A DNA stretch of 64,000 nucleotides from Gilvimarinus chinensis DSM 19667. GTDB lineage: Bacteria; Pseudomonadota; Gammaproteobacteria; Pseudomonadales; Cellvibrionaceae. The position numbers were made by a program, and so were the translations under genes. Where the stretch lies: assembly GCF_000377745.1 (NCBI RefSeq), contig NZ_KB898714.1, positions 24,653 through 88,652 of the forward strand, given 5' to 3'. Below are positions 44,420-54,672 of this stretch, piece after piece. The notes beneath the pieces were generated by a model, which worked only from the letters and a program-made list of their open reading frames with translations, had not been told where the DNA came from and did not search any database. The stretch's first letter is position 1. The number at the start of each line of letters is the position of its first letter.

Positions 44420-46750
44420 CTAATCACTCTTAGTTGAGCGCAACGGAATCTCCGGTGCCCATTTATGCCACTCTTCTTTTGGTGCATCGTGCAGAGCAAA
44501 AACCTGGCCGTCACTGATTCGCTCACCGGGTAAGTCCGGTGTTGCCAGCGCAATACCGCCTGCCAGCAGAGATTGCACCGACCCCGTACGCAGGTTGGCG
44601 CCCGAAAACCAGCCAAAATCAAACGCGATTCCGGTGGCATTCCAAAAGACGGTATTGCTGCGAACCAGGGGTGCGTAATCCGGGTAAATGTGCAGGTAAA
44701 TATTTACATGCTGGGCGTTGGGCGCCAGTTCAAAACCCGTCACTTCACCCACGGGAATTTCACGGTAGAAAACCGAACGGCCCTCTTTGATAGAGGCGAG
44801 TGAGGGCGCCTGTAAGGTGAGTGAGAGGCCGTTTTCGCTCAGGTAGTCGTCTGGCGGAATTTCGCGGCCGGTAAATTCATAACTCATTTCGCTACTGTTT
44901 CCGGGCTCGATCGCAATATACTGGCCGAAGACAATGGTGCCCAGATTACTCACACCTTTAAGGCTAATGTCGGGTTTGACTCGCCAAAATTCCGTACCTT
45001 GTACAATCAGTGATTGCGCCTCGGGCAGCAGGCGAATGTAGGCGGTTACGCCGGGTTCGGGATGGTTAATGGTAATGTCTTCTACCTCACCAATAGCGAC
45101 GCCCAAGTAACGTAGTTCGGCACCTTTTTTTAGGCTGTCACTGTCCTTAAAGCTGACTTTTACGACCGGGCCTTTGTCTTTTGCGTCTTCAAGGGACGTG
45201 TGCAGAATAAATCGATTTTGGTTTTGTGCTGCCGGTGCTTCGGCGGTGGTCTCGGGTAAGTACAAACCAATCCCTCCGCGTAAAATACTGGAAAGTGATT
45301 CGGTATTGATGTCTACACCGTTAAAGTCGGCGCTGATACTCACGCCGCTATTTTGATAAAAGCGTGCATTCTGTGTGATCAATGGCGCAAATTTGGGGGC
45401 GATATGAACGTCCATAATGACTTTGCTTTGATCATCGTTCAGGCGGTAGTCCACCACCTTGCCGATACTGACGTTGCGGTAATAGACCTCACTGGATCGG
45501 GTGATTCCTTCCAGCCCTTCGGCGGTCAGTTCAATGTACAGGCCGTCTTTGTCTTTGCGGGGGGCAGGGGGTTCTTGCAGGGCAATAAATTCACGCACTT
45601 GAGTGCCGCCCTCACTGGTAAATTCCATTTCTACGTGCGAGCCCGTCAGGAGGGTAGACAACCCCGAAATACGCGACAGAGAAATGGTCGGTGTGGCCAG
45701 CCAAAATTCGGTGGTTTCATTCAGTAATACATCGGCCAGCGGGTTGATGCTGGCTTTTGCATTAATGGCCGAGTAATCGTCTTTCATTTTCAGGGTTTTC
45801 AGTTTGCCAACGGTTAGCCCTTTGTAGCGAATTTCCGTGTGGTTGGCTTTAAGCCCCTCGGCGGTATTAAATTGAATATCAATTTCTATACCGGTATCGG
45901 CTTCGGCGTAGCTGGAATAAATTTTAAATACTTGGTTCTCAAGCACCGGTTCGCCAGGCTTTGTGCCGTCGGGTTCGGCAAACGATAAGCCCCCTAGAAT
46001 AATAGAGGTCAGCGAATCAGTGTTTACGTTTATGCTGTTCAAATCCCCCGAGATAGATACGCCGCTGGTGTTCCAAAATCGCGAGTTACTGTTGAGCAGA
46101 TGAGCGTATTCGGCATCAATGTGGGCTTTAAAAATAACGCTGCGGTTATCTTCACTTAATGAGTAGTCCACCACTTTCCCCACCGGCAGTTTGCGATAGT
46201 GAATGGGAGAGCCCGCATGCAGTGAGCCTAGGTTGGGAGCGGACAGACGAATTTCCAAATCCCCAGGGGTAAGCTCGGGTGGTGGGGACTCTTCCAGTGC
46301 TTTGAAAACATAGCGGGCATTGGGGCTTTGCCCAGGGCGCATGGCGATATAATTACCCGACACCAGTGTGTCTAACCCCTGCACACCGCCTAATGACAGT
46401 TCGGGCTTAACTAACCAGAATTGCGTATCTTCACGCAGGGCTGTTTCGGCTTGTTTGCTCAGCTCAATTTGTGCCGCAACGCTTTGTAAGTCCGGGTGTA
46501 CGTCAAGATCGGTAACCGTGCCAATTTGTATGCCTTTGTAGCGCACTTCGGTTTTACCTGCTTCCACCCCTTCACCGGTGGGAAAGGTAATCACAATGCT
46601 CACACCCGCTTCAGTGAAATGTTTGTAAGTGAGCCATGCACCGAGTACAACTGCAAACAAAGGCAGCAACCATACGGCGGATACGCCACGTTTTTTGTCT
46701 ACGCTGCTAAGGGGAAGGGCGTCGTCAAAGTGGTTGTTGTCGTTACTCAT
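44420..46750 (-). CDS. LetB/PqiB-like intermembrane lipid-transport protein with six MCE domains
   Basis: The 776-residue protein has a single N-terminal transmembrane helix (about residues 22-42) and six MCE domains, each starting with a phrase like VEAGKTEVRYKGIQIGTV, LHAGSPIHYRKLPVGKVVDY, LKANHTEIRYKGLTVGKL, ITRSSEVYYRNVSIGKVVDY, LKKGAELRYLGVAIGEV and IKEGRSVFYREIPVGEV. In E. coli, PqiB has three and LetB (YebT) has seven. MCE rings stack into a tunnel for lipids between the membranes. The start at 46750 overlaps the upstream PqiA-type gene by eight bases. Confidence 0.92.
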   Translation of the reverse strand: MSNDNNHFDDALPLSSVDKKRGVSAVWLLPLFAVVLGAWLTYKHFTEAGVSIVITFPTGEGVEAGKTEVRYKGIQIGTVTDLDVHPDLQSVAAQIELSKQAETALREDTQFWLVKPELSLGGVQGLDTLVSGNYIAMRPGQSPNARYVFKALEESPPPELTPGDLEIRLSAPNLGSLHAGSPIHYRKLPVGKVVDYSLSEDNRSVIFKAHIDAEYAHLLNSNSRFWNTSGVSISGDLNSINVNTDSLTSIILGGLSFAEPDGTKPGEPVLENQVFKIYSSYAEADTGIEIDIQFNTAEGLKANHTEIRYKGLTVGKLKTLKMKDDYSAINAKASINPLADVLLNETTEFWLATPTISLSRISGLSTLLTGSHVEMEFTSEGGTQVREFIALQEPPAPRKDKDGLYIELTAEGLEGITRSSEVYYRNVSIGKVVDYRLNDDQSKVIMDVHIAPKFAPLITQNARFYQNSGVSISADFNGVDINTESLSSILRGGIGLYLPETTAEAPAAQNQNRFILHTSLEDAKDKGPVVKVSFKDSDSLKKGAELRYLGVAIGEVEDITINHPEPGVTAYIRLLPEAQSLIVQGTEFWRVKPDISLKGVSNLGTIVFGQYIAIEPGNSSEMSYEFTGREIPPDDYLSENGLSLTLQAPSLASIKEGRSVFYREIPVGEVTGFELAPNAQHVNIYLHIYPDYAPLVRSNTVFWNATGIAFDFGWFSGANLRTGSVQSLLAGGIALATPDLPGERISDGQVFALHDAPKEEWHKWAPEIPLRSTKSD

Positions 46751-47360
46751 GTGTTTCTTTGTCCTGTAAATCCCAAATAAGGCGGGGGTCAAAGCTTTCG
46801 GCGGCCAGCAGTGTGAGTACTACCACGGCACCAAAGGCGGTGGCGCCAATGTTGGCCTCAATGTTGGCTAGCTTGCCAAAACTGACTAGGGTGACCAGAA
46901 TCGCAATCACAAAAAGATCCAGCATGGACCAACGGCCAATTAAATCAATAAAGCGGTACATGCGTGTTGCCTGGGTAGAATTCACCGGCTTGCCGCGCTT
47001 CACCGTCAGCAATAAATAGATAATGCCCACCAGTTTAAAAACGGGCACGGCAATACTGGCGATAAAAACCACAACAGCAATGGGCAGCATGTCGTTTTTG
47101 GCCAGATCGATTACCCCGGCCATAATCGTGCTGGGAATGGTTTTATCAATCTGTATCACCGTCATAATGGGGTAGAAATTGGCCGGAATAAACGCTACCA
47201 GTGCACTAATGGTGAAGGCCCAGGCGCGAGACAGTGCGTAGGGGTCGCGCAGATGAACCGGGCCATGACAGCGCGGGCATAGCTGCGTGTGGCTGCTGCT
47301 AACCCGTGCAAGCTTGCCGCAGGTATGGCACAGGGCAAGGCGTTTATCAATCGCCCGCAT
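46743..47360 (-). CDS. PqiA/LetA-domain inner-membrane protein (second half)
   Basis: A 205-residue protein with a zinc-ribbon start (CHTCGK and CPRCHG, cysteines at about residues 11, 14, 29 and 32) and four helices with the PqiA signature SRAWAFTISALVAFIPANFYPIM. E. coli LetA (YebS) has two such modules in one chain; here they are two genes. They are thought to feed lipids to the MCE protein. It overlaps its neighbours on both sides. Confidence 0.9.
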   Translation of the reverse strand: MRAIDKRLALCHTCGKLARVSSSHTQLCPRCHGPVHLRDPYALSRAWAFTISALVAFIPANFYPIMTVIQIDKTIPSTIMAGVIDLAKNDMLPIAVVVFIASIAVPVFKLVGIIYLLLTVKRGKPVNSTQATRMYRFIDLIGRWSMLDLFVIAILVTLVSFGKLANIEANIGATAFGAVVVLTLLAAESFDPRLIWDLQDKETHE

Positions 47361-47979
47361 GCTGGTGCTCCGTCAAATCCCAGAATCGGTCGGTGTTGAA
47401 CTGGCCCATAGTAAGGCCGAGCAGCACCAGTAAACATAAAAAACAGACAAACCCCATCGATATTTCAAAACTGCCCATATCCATCAGTTTTACCATAGAA
47501 ACAATCACTGCCAGCAAATACACATCCAGCATGACCCAGGGGGCGATGCGATGGTATAGCTTTAGGCCCAGCTGCACCCAGTAGCGCCGAACCCCTAAAA
47601 ACCAAGCGCTACAGGTGCCAAAGACAACGACCAGTAAAAACACCGGCGCAACGGCTGTGCACAGTAGAACCAAGGCACCTACCCATATAAAGCCCATATC
47701 CATCAGCTGCCCGGCCCCCCCTATTAAGGTGTAGGTGTTGGGCGCTCCTACAAGCCCAAAGCTCATCTGTGGGTACACATGGGCTGGGATGGCAACAATA
47801 AGCCCGGCCAGTGCCAATGCCATTGGTATGCTCACGTTTAAGGGCGCTGCGCTTGGTAGGTGCGCACCGCAACGTGGGCAGCTTGGGCGCTTTTGTTTTG
47901 GAGACACCTTGATAAGCAGGTCGCAATCTTTGCAGGCGCAAGTTACGTCGCCAATGGGGGCTGGATGGGCAGGCGTCAT
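47347..47979 (-). CDS. PqiA/LetA-domain inner-membrane protein (first half)
   Basis: A 210-residue protein with zinc-ribbon cysteines (CKDC and CPRC, within the first 37 residues), four helices and PqiA motifs (MALALAGLIVAIPAHVYPQMSFG, VLLVFGLTMGQF-like tail). It corresponds to the first module of LetA. The next PqiA gene starts 14 bases before its stop. The two plus the MCE protein form a LetAB-like operon with a promoter before 47980. Confidence 0.9.
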   Translation of the reverse strand: MTPAHPAPIGDVTCACKDCDLLIKVSPKQKRPSCPRCGAHLPSAAPLNVSIPMALALAGLIVAIPAHVYPQMSFGLVGAPNTYTLIGGAGQLMDMGFIWVGALVLLCTAVAPVFLLVVVFGTCSAWFLGVRRYWVQLGLKLYHRIAPWVMLDVYLLAVIVSMVKLMDMGSFEISMGFVCFLCLLVLLGLTMGQFNTDRFWDLTEHQHAGD

Positions 47980-48220
47980 ATACGTGAGGGGTAATTCCTT
48001 TATCGCGGCCGAGAATGAATAGAACGGTCAAATTGACCAACTTAACCCGTAAAAACTACGTTGTTACGCTTTAAAAGACAAGTGCGCCACCCTTTGATTT
48101 TAAAAAAACACTTTACCCTCACAATGGCTGTGTATGTGCCGACTGAATAGAGCATAGATTCAGCCCAGATTCAGCCCGGCGACGCTAACCTGAACGCAAT
48201 AGTCTTAAGTGAGGCGTGTT

Positions 48221-48718
48221 ATGAAAAAGGTGAAGCTTTCTTTCTTACTGATCGGGTTGGTGACGCTGGCGAGTTGCGATGAAGACTATCACGATGAGCC
48301 ACCGCCGCCGCAGGCACTGACGGACTTTGTTTTAATTGATAGTTATGGAGTTGATAGTGGGTATTCACCCAACGCACCTTTAGCGATTGACCCCTTTGTG
48401 GGGGCGGGAGTTTTTGAGGTTTTCTGGCGGGCCAGGTTTTCCCGCTACTACCGCTTTTATTTAAGTGTGAGCGATACGCCTTATTTGTCTGATGCCATTC
48501 CCGTATACGAAGTGGGGTGCGGACCTGGTCAGCAATGCGATTTGGAAGGCTATGCTTTATGTCAATACAATCAGGACTTTACCCTGTTTTGCGAGAATGG
48601 GCCTAGTGTCGATATGCTGGACTTACTGTACGAGGTGCCACAAACAGTCTACTTTTTTGCGCAACTGTGTGGAGCTTACGACTGCGATTATCGACGGTTA
48701 AACGTGGGCATGTATTAA
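48221..48718 (+). CDS. Cysteine-rich lipoprotein, unknown
   Basis: A 165-residue lipoprotein: signal peptide with lipobox LASC (Cys19), an acidic/proline-rich stretch (DEPPPPQ) and a body with clustered cysteines (CGPGQQC, LCQYNQ, FCENG, LCGAYDC). The cysteines are probably paired as disulfides in the periplasm. I do not recognise the family. GAGG nine bases before the ATG at 48221 sets the start. It stands alone between the LetAB operon and a chemoreceptor gene. Confidence 0.7.
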   Translation: MKKVKLSFLLIGLVTLASCDEDYHDEPPPPQALTDFVLIDSYGVDSGYSPNAPLAIDPFVGAGVFEVFWRARFSRYYRFYLSVSDTPYLSDAIPVYEVGCGPGQQCDLEGYALCQYNQDFTLFCENGPSVDMLDLLYEVPQTVYFFAQLCGAYDCDYRRLNVGMY

Positions 48719-48937
48719 TCAATCGTATTACTTCCACCGGTGACGCTTAGGGTTGGCTTAATTTGGTGCAGTTACAGCGCATTTTTTTCGTAGTGCTCCG
48801 TAGTTGAGCGAAATCGTCGCCAATGCTGTTATTCAACAAGCAAAAAAACACGCTATCCTAAATAGTTATTGAAGCTTTCCATACATTGGCCGAAAGCTTG
48901 CTCATACGCCCATATTGAATATCTTTTAGGTTAGCGC

Positions 48938-50857
48938 ATGTCTCTTAACAAAAAGTTCACGCTGTGGTTGGTGGTATTAATTCTTCTTCTCACTGCGGTG
49001 GCGATGGTGGCTATTTGGTGGCTGGAGTCAAAGCAAGTAAAGCGCAGTGCTGAAGCGCGAGCGCTTGAAATAAGCAGTCAAAGTCTACGTTTATTGACGG
49101 TTACAGACTCCATCATGGCCGAACGTGTAAAAAGCAGTATGAGTGTGCTGATGAAGCGCGGTCTGGCATTAGGCCCACCGGCTCTGGGTTTTCCGATCCG
49201 TGTGGGTGAGCGGGAGGTGCCACAGCTGTACCTGGGGGAGCTTGAACAAAGTAATAACTACGAGCTGGTGGATGAGCTGACCGACGACATGGGCGGCACG
49301 GCCACCTTGTTTGTTCACGATGGCGAAAACTATGTTCGGGTTTCTACCAACGTAAAAAAGGACGGCCAGCGGGCAACCGGTACCATACTCACACCCGGCG
49401 GGGCCGCGTATCGGGCTATCGAAGCGGGGCGGGCGTTTTATGGCCAAGTTGATATTCTGGGCTCCCCTTATTTAACCGGTTACGCTCCCATGCAAGACGC
49501 CACCGGAGAGGTGATGGGTATCTGGTATGTTGGCTATTCAGCCGATTTATCTGAGCTGGAAAGCAATATAGCTAAGGCGCGTATCCTTGAAGAGGGCTTT
49601 GTTGCTGTAGTGGACGATAAAAACCGCGTACGCATGCATTCCGACAGTTACAGCCCGGCAGAGGTTGAGGCGATCCTGGCCAATACAGAGGGTTGGAATA
49701 TTACCCGCACAGCGTTTGATCCCTGGGGGTACAGCATTATTGCCGCCTACTCGGATAAAGAAGTCACAAGCCTAATATGGCAGGTCACTACAAAAGTTGC
49801 GATGGCGGTAGTCTTGGCCGGTGTCCTGGTGACGGTAATGGTGATTTTACTGGCTAACTTTTTAGTGGCCCGGCCTATGGGGCAATTAATAGAAGCCATA
49901 CGTCGTATTACTCAGGGGGACGGGGATTTAACCGTTCGTCTAAACAGCACCAGTGGTGATGAGTTTGGCAAAGTGGCCGCGGGCTTCGATGAACTGATGG
50001 AAAAGTTTCAACTTACTATCAGCGCTGTAGGCGGGTCGTCAGCCCAGCTTTTGGAGTCGGCGCAATCGTTAACCCAAGTGGCAGAAGAGTCCAGTCAATC
50101 GGTTGAAGAGCAAACACAGGGGGTTGCGAGGGTTGCCGAGGCCATGGAGCAAATGGTGTTGGCCTCGCAAAACGTTGCCCAAAGTGCCAGTACCGCAGAT
50201 CAGTTGGCCAAAGATGCCAGCGTACAGGCCAGCGCCGGTCAAAATACTCTGCACGAAACCATAACGGTTATCGAGCAGCTGACTCAAAGCACCTTAGAGT
50301 GTGCCGAAGCGGTTAATAACCTCAGCGAACACAGCGTGGCAATTGCCGGGGTGTTGGATGTGATACACGGCATCGCTGAGCAAACCAACCTGCTTGCTCT
50401 TAATGCCGCTATTGAAGCGGCACGTGCAGGCGAACACGGTCGAGGCTTTGCGGTAGTCTCCGACGAAGTACGCATGCTGGCCAATCGTACGCAAAACTCG
50501 ATTGTGGATATTCGCGAGCAGATCGAGCAGTTGCAAACCGGTGCCCAGACTGCAGCCAAGAAAATGACTGAAAACAAAGAACTCGCCACGGGTTTGTCTG
50601 AAAAAGCGGTAGAGTCTGGCCAATCGATCGGCGGCACTATGAAGGCGGTGATGGAAATATCAGCACTTAATACCGAAATTGCGGGGGCCTCGGAAGAGCA
50701 AAGCCAAGTATCTGACGAAATTAATCAAAACATCGATTCGGTACGCAATAACGCTTTGCGCACCTCAGACCAGGCAGATAAAACACGCAGTGCCAGCGAT
50801 TCATTGACGGCTTTGGCCAAACAATTACAGCGGCAGCTGGATGAGTATCGGGTGTAA
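48938..50857 (+). CDS. Methyl-accepting chemotaxis protein with periplasmic Cache sensor
   Basis: A 639-residue receptor with helices at about 8-30 and 283-306, a periplasmic region of about 250 residues resembling Cache_3-Cache_2 domains ([53 protein letters not shown], in part), a HAMP domain (about 307-360) and a signalling domain with the hairpin tip [27 protein letters not shown]. Cache domains bind small organic ligands. It lacks the NWETF-like tail for CheR. It is single. Confidence 0.94.
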   Translation: MSLNKKFTLWLVVLILLLTAVAMVAIWWLESKQVKRSAEARALEISSQSLRLLTVTDSIMAERVKSSMSVLMKRGLALGPPALGFPIRVGEREVPQLYLGELEQSNNYELVDELTDDMGGTATLFVHDGENYVRVSTNVKKDGQRATGTILTPGGAAYRAIEAGRAFYGQVDILGSPYLTGYAPMQDATGEVMGIWYVGYSADLSELESNIAKARILEEGFVAVVDDKNRVRMHSDSYSPAEVEAILANTEGWNITRTAFDPWGYSIIAAYSDKEVTSLIWQVTTKVAMAVVLAGVLVTVMVILLANFLVARPMGQLIEAIRRITQGDGDLTVRLNSTSGDEFGKVAAGFDELMEKFQLTISAVGGSSAQLLESAQSLTQVAEESSQSVEEQTQGVARVAEAMEQMVLASQNVAQSASTADQLAKDASVQASAGQNTLHETITVIEQLTQSTLECAEAVNNLSEHSVAIAGVLDVIHGIAEQTNLLALNAAIEAARAGEHGRGFAVVSDEVRMLANRTQNSIVDIREQIEQLQTGAQTAAKKMTENKELATGLSEKAVESGQSIGGTMKAVMEISALNTEIAGASEEQSQVSDEINQNIDSVRNNALRTSDQADKTRSASDSLTALAKQLQRQLDEYRV

Positions 50858-51220
50858 AAAGCGGCCACCGACACCCAAGGCGCGTGGTCGGTCTTGGCCC
50901 AGAAACCTTCCCTAAAATCATAGGCGAGCTCTGGCCCGCGCCAATGCTCCGGAGCCTCACTCCAGAATACCTCGACCCTGGCCCAGCCATTGGGCGGTGC
51001 CAGGTTTTCATGCGGGTGGCCGTAGTCGAAACTGTCGTAAACGTATATCGCTTACGGACCGGGTCAGCCAATACCGCAGGGGCGTGGGTGTTCAGCGTAT
51101 CGACGTGATGAACCACCTGCTACGGCACCGCAGACGCCGGGGTGTTGGCGGACAAATCGGCAGTGGTTCCCGCTGCGCAAAGGCCAACAGAAAGAGCGCG
51201 CTGAGCTTAGGTTTAGACAT
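50858..51220 (-). pseudogene. Decayed gene for a secreted protein, two frameshifts and a stop
   Basis: Read from the ATG at 51220 on the minus strand, a signal peptide MSKPKLSALFLLAFA is followed by a frameshift into AGTTADLSANTPASAVP, an in-frame TAG, then QVVHHVDTLNTHAPAVLADP, and after a second frameshift YVYDSFDYGHPHENLAPPNG and WARVEVFWSEAPEHWRGPEL. The last frame runs into the antisense of the chemoreceptor gene, so the original 3' end is lost. I do not recognise the family. The residual composition is protein-like in each successive frame, which argues against chance. Confidence 0.65.
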
Positions 51221-52064
51221 AGATACCATTTCTTTTTATCAGATACGCGCTGCTAAATGGCTGCTGGATCAGGATTAAATCGGTGGTGTGGGGCTTTTAA
51301 GAAAGTTGTAGTGGGGGGGTGGTTTGTGGTGTGGATGGGTTTCTCGTAACGGCTGAGAGCTCTAATTGGATTGCGGCGGGGGCAAAGTGTTGGTTTTTTT
51401 GGGCTTTTATATTTACGCGCGACTCAAAATAATAAGCTGTAGCTTGGGCGCGGAGTTGTTAATTGAGGTCTTCTGGAGACTTGTCGGAGCGGATGAATCA
51501 TAAAACACTAAAGAGTTTTATGACCCTTCGGGTTCAGTGTGGCCTGCGAAGTGCCGCTCGCATGACTACAATTTTCTATAAATCAAAAACATTCCTACAG
51601 CTGGGCAGTGTGCTGTATGTGAAATTTAATGATTTCTAGTGACTTACTGGTAATTTTCTTTGTAATGGTGGTTAGCGCATTGGTGTAGCGTAATACATAT
51701 CGATATGAAAGGCATATACTTTTTAACTTTCTTATAGTTACAGTCTATATCTGTTCTTGTTCTACCAGGTTGGTCCTGCATTTGACTGTCCTCTGGGCGT
51801 CAGGGGGGCAAGTCAAGTCGTTTATAATCAGCAAACTTTATGAAAAGTTAGATTACACTTTCGTCAATACTTGTCTAGCTGCTAGCCACTAAAAAGCAAT
51901 AACCTGATAAATCTAAACGTTTAAAATCAGTAACCCATTTGACAGTTTATAGATGTCATTTATTCTGTCTACAGTCAGCGTGAGAGTTACTTTTACAATT
52001 CTAATAGTAACTGCCCTCAAGTAACTGTAATTTGCATGAATGCCTAAAGGAGTTGTTGGTCACC
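51221..52064. other. Long intergenic region with a dispersed repeat copy
   Basis: This stretch of 844 bases has no supported gene. A segment at about 51505-51552, containing TTTATGACCCTTCGGG and CAGTGTGGCCTGCGAA, is repeated in altered form at 54225-54275. From 51650 onward the sequence is AT-rich and probably holds the promoter of the downstream GGDEF-EAL gene. Confidence 0.55.
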
Positions 52065-53954
52065 GTGACTTTCACTAAAGAACTTACAGCGGGTCAACAA
52101 GAAATGTTGATGGTGCGAGCACGCAGACGCAATATACTCTGTCAGGCTCTATCCATATTGGGCATTTTTTTTCTTTGTGTTTTTGGAAGTTTATGTTTAT
52201 TTAATGACTCTTACTTTCTCGGATCTATATTGCTTCTCAGTGCCTTTGTTGGCTTAGTAAACCTTTATATATTAAAGCGTAGTGGTGATGTTGAGCGAAG
52301 CGCTAGAGTTCTAAGCTGCATTTTGTTTGTGTTATCAATAAGTTTGCTGATAACAGGAGGGGTGAACAACACAGGCATACTTTGGATATACCCTATCGTT
52401 GCCGTCAATCTTTTTATCAATCGCTTCTGGCCCGCTGTCATTGTTTTTGGTGCTTTCAGTGCTTCGAGTATTTTGCTGCTATTTACCCCTCTGAGGGACT
52501 ATTTAATCGCTAGCTACTCTCTCACAGAAACAATTCGTTTTATAATATCAATGTTAGCATTAAACGCCATTTGTTTGGTCGCCCTGCGTTCTGAAGAGCA
52601 AGCCTATCGAACAATTATACAGCTGCATGACGATGATATTCGTCACATGGCTTACTATGACATGCTCACAGGGTTGCCCAATCGCTGGAGCTTCAAAACT
52701 AACCTAGAGCGTATGCTTGCGCGAGCAGAAAAGGAAAAGCAACGCATCGCTTTATTGTATGTTGACCTTGATAATTTTAAGCAGGTTAATGACCAGCATG
52801 GTCACGAATGCGGTGATCGAGTGTTGCTCAAATTCAGTAGGCAGCTTTGGGAAGAACTCCGTCCTACTGGCCAGCTATTCAGCTTGCAGAAAGAAAGCAT
52901 CGCTAGATTAGCCGGCGATGAGTTTGTGGTACTTTTATCTGACATGAAAGATCCGCTTGATGCCGGCAATGTCGCAGCACGCATTTTGAGTCTTTTTGAC
53001 GGGGGGTTTAACGTTGATGATTTGAGTCACATGATTTACGCGAGTATTGGTATCGCTGTGTACCCTGATGATGCTAAGAACCCTTCTGACTTAATCCATC
53101 ACGCTGATGCGGCAATGTACGATGCCAAACATAATGGTCGTAATTGCTACAGATTTTTCACCCAGGAAATTGCTGAAAAACTTCAGCAAAAACAGGTGAT
53201 TGAGAAAGGGCTGAGAGCGGCTTTAAGAGATGATCAACTCTCTTTAGTCTACATGCCTATATTTGATTGTAAAGATAACAGAGTTGTAGCGGTTGAAGTG
53301 CTGCTTCGATGCCATGCCGCTGAGCTTAAAGGTATTGGCCCTGACCATTTTATTCCGATAGCTGAGACAACCGGTTTAATCAAGGAAATAGACTTGTGGG
53401 TTATTGATAAGGCTTTGCAGACACTGGTAAATCTACAGAAAAATCAGAACTTCAAGGGAAAGCTTTGCATCAATATTTCGGGGGTGGAGCTTCACAACGA
53501 ACGCTTTCCAAACCAGGTGAAAAGCCTTTTAAGCCATCATAATATCTGTGCTGAAAATATCGAGCTTGAAGTCACTGAAACCGCATTTGTTGCCGAAGAT
53601 CCGCTCTGCTTAGAGATACTAAAAGAGCTGGATGGATTGGGAATGTCCATAGCATTAGATGATTTTGGCACTGGATACACCGCATTCAGTCAGCTAATAC
53701 ACTATCCAGCGGACTGCTTGAAAATTGATCGCTCATTTGTTGGTGATCTTTTCTCAGAGCGGGAGGCGCGTAATAAAATGGTAATGATTATTCAGAATTT
53801 GGCTAAGCTCTACGATCTTCGCGTCATTGCCGAAGGTGTTGAAACTGAAGAGCAACTAAACTACTTAAAAGACAGCGGCTGCGATTGGGTGCAAGGCTAC
53901 TATCTATCGCGACCCCTGTCTTTGAGTGATTTAATCAAGTTATTGGAAGCCTAA
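52065..53954 (+). CDS. Membrane-bound GGDEF-EAL protein (c-di-GMP turnover)
   Basis: A protein of about 629 residues with five or six N-terminal helices (about 25-170), a GGDEF domain with AGDEF in IARLAGDEFVVLL (about 200-370), and an EAL domain (about 385-625) in which EVLLR replaces EALLR. All EAL metal and catalytic residues look present: NISGVEL, EVTET, DDFGTGY, LKIDRSFV, EGVETEEQ and VQGYYLSRPL. It may make, break or only sense cyclic di-GMP. The start is uncertain: GTG 52065 follows AAAGGAG by 12 bases, with TTG 52056 and ATG 52104 as alternatives. Confidence 0.93.
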   Translation: MTFTKELTAGQQEMLMVRARRRNILCQALSILGIFFLCVFGSLCLFNDSYFLGSILLLSAFVGLVNLYILKRSGDVERSARVLSCILFVLSISLLITGGVNNTGILWIYPIVAVNLFINRFWPAVIVFGAFSASSILLLFTPLRDYLIASYSLTETIRFIISMLALNAICLVALRSEEQAYRTIIQLHDDDIRHMAYYDMLTGLPNRWSFKTNLERMLARAEKEKQRIALLYVDLDNFKQVNDQHGHECGDRVLLKFSRQLWEELRPTGQLFSLQKESIARLAGDEFVVLLSDMKDPLDAGNVAARILSLFDGGFNVDDLSHMIYASIGIAVYPDDAKNPSDLIHHADAAMYDAKHNGRNCYRFFTQEIAEKLQQKQVIEKGLRAALRDDQLSLVYMPIFDCKDNRVVAVEVLLRCHAAELKGIGPDHFIPIAETTGLIKEIDLWVIDKALQTLVNLQKNQNFKGKLCINISGVELHNERFPNQVKSLLSHHNICAENIELEVTETAFVAEDPLCLEILKELDGLGMSIALDDFGTGYTAFSQLIHYPADCLKIDRSFVGDLFSEREARNKMVMIIQNLAKLYDLRVIAEGVETEEQLNYLKDSGCDWVQGYYLSRPLSLSDLIKLLEA

Positions 53955-54329
53955 CTGGTCATATAATATGCTGCGTGTGAGGGCCCGGCATAATGAATAG
54001 ATGTCGTCTAATCCTGATAAGGAAAAGGTGGCAGACTTATTTTTAGAGCAGGATTATGCGTTAGCTGATAGCGAAAAAAGTAAGGCGTGAAACGTCGCTA
54101 GTACTTTTTGACGGCGTCAGCAGGCCTGTTAGGTACACAATTCACGGCTAGAATGTCTCGCCTCCAAATAAGCCTTAATGGTTAACGTGGAGCTAGCAGA
54201 GATTGCTAGGTCGGGTGAACCACACAATATTAAAGTGCTTTATGATTCCTCGGGCCCAGTGTGGCCCGCGAAACGCAGTGGCCTTCGCTTCTCCCGCTTG
54301 GTTGCTAGAGTGTCCGATTACTGATCGCA
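53955..54329. other. Repeat-rich intergenic region at the edge of a mobile-DNA hotspot
   Basis: These 375 bases hold several decayed repeats: a segment at 54021-54045 also found at 56771-56795, an eight-base inverted pair TAATCCTG/CAGGATTA, a copy of the 51505 repeat at 54225-54275, and the left copy of a 21-base repeat (54321-54341) found again at 57721. No gene is evident. Confidence 0.6.
54021..54045. repeat. REP/RAYT-like short repeat, copy 1
   Basis: The 25 bases match 56771-56795 at 21 positions (core GGCAGACTTATTTTTA here). The AGGGGACAGATTTATTTT-like phrase is common around REP-associated tyrosine transposases in marine gammaproteobacteria. No transposase gene is adjacent, so this is a remnant at best. 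Confidence 0.4.
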
Positions 54330-54656
54330 ATGGGTGAACCGCAGCCCCGGCGTTATAAGTACCTAAGAGGGTTAGTATTCCCAGTAGGCGGTAAGCTCTT
54401 GGCCAACTGTTATTCGGCGTTTCGAACTGCTGTTAATCGCTCCGGCATCAAGTTACCTTCCGGTCAGCTGTCCCACGTATTGCGACATACCTTCGCTACT
54501 CATTACATAATAAATGGCGCTGATATATTGGTTTTACAGCGGTTGTTTGGCTATTCAGGTTTGAAGGTCGCAATAATGTGGGCGCACCTATCGCCACTGT
54601 GCATGGTGGACGTTCCAAGCCTTACGCCAATGAATGGTAATTTGCTGAATCTTTAA
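54330..54656 (+). pseudogene. Degenerate phage-type tyrosine recombinase, C-terminal fragment
   Basis: A 108-residue frame matches the C-terminal half of P2-like integrases: GQLSHVLRHTFATHYIING holds the H-x-x-R box, and LQRLFGYSGLKVAIMWAHLSP is the segment that normally ends in the nucleophile (RYAHLSP). Here the Tyr is replaced by Trp and the HS of GHS is YS, so it cannot be active. The N-terminal half is missing. It marks an old integration. Confidence 0.75.
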
Positions 54657-54672
54657 AAACAGTCAGTCTTAA

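Noticed and set aside
54009..54070. Possible attC site (GTCTAAT ... GCGTTAGCT)
   Set aside because: The R'' lacks the AAC end, the arms are short (TAATCCTG/CAGGATTA only), and no gene cassette precedes it. It may be a hairpin relic of another element.
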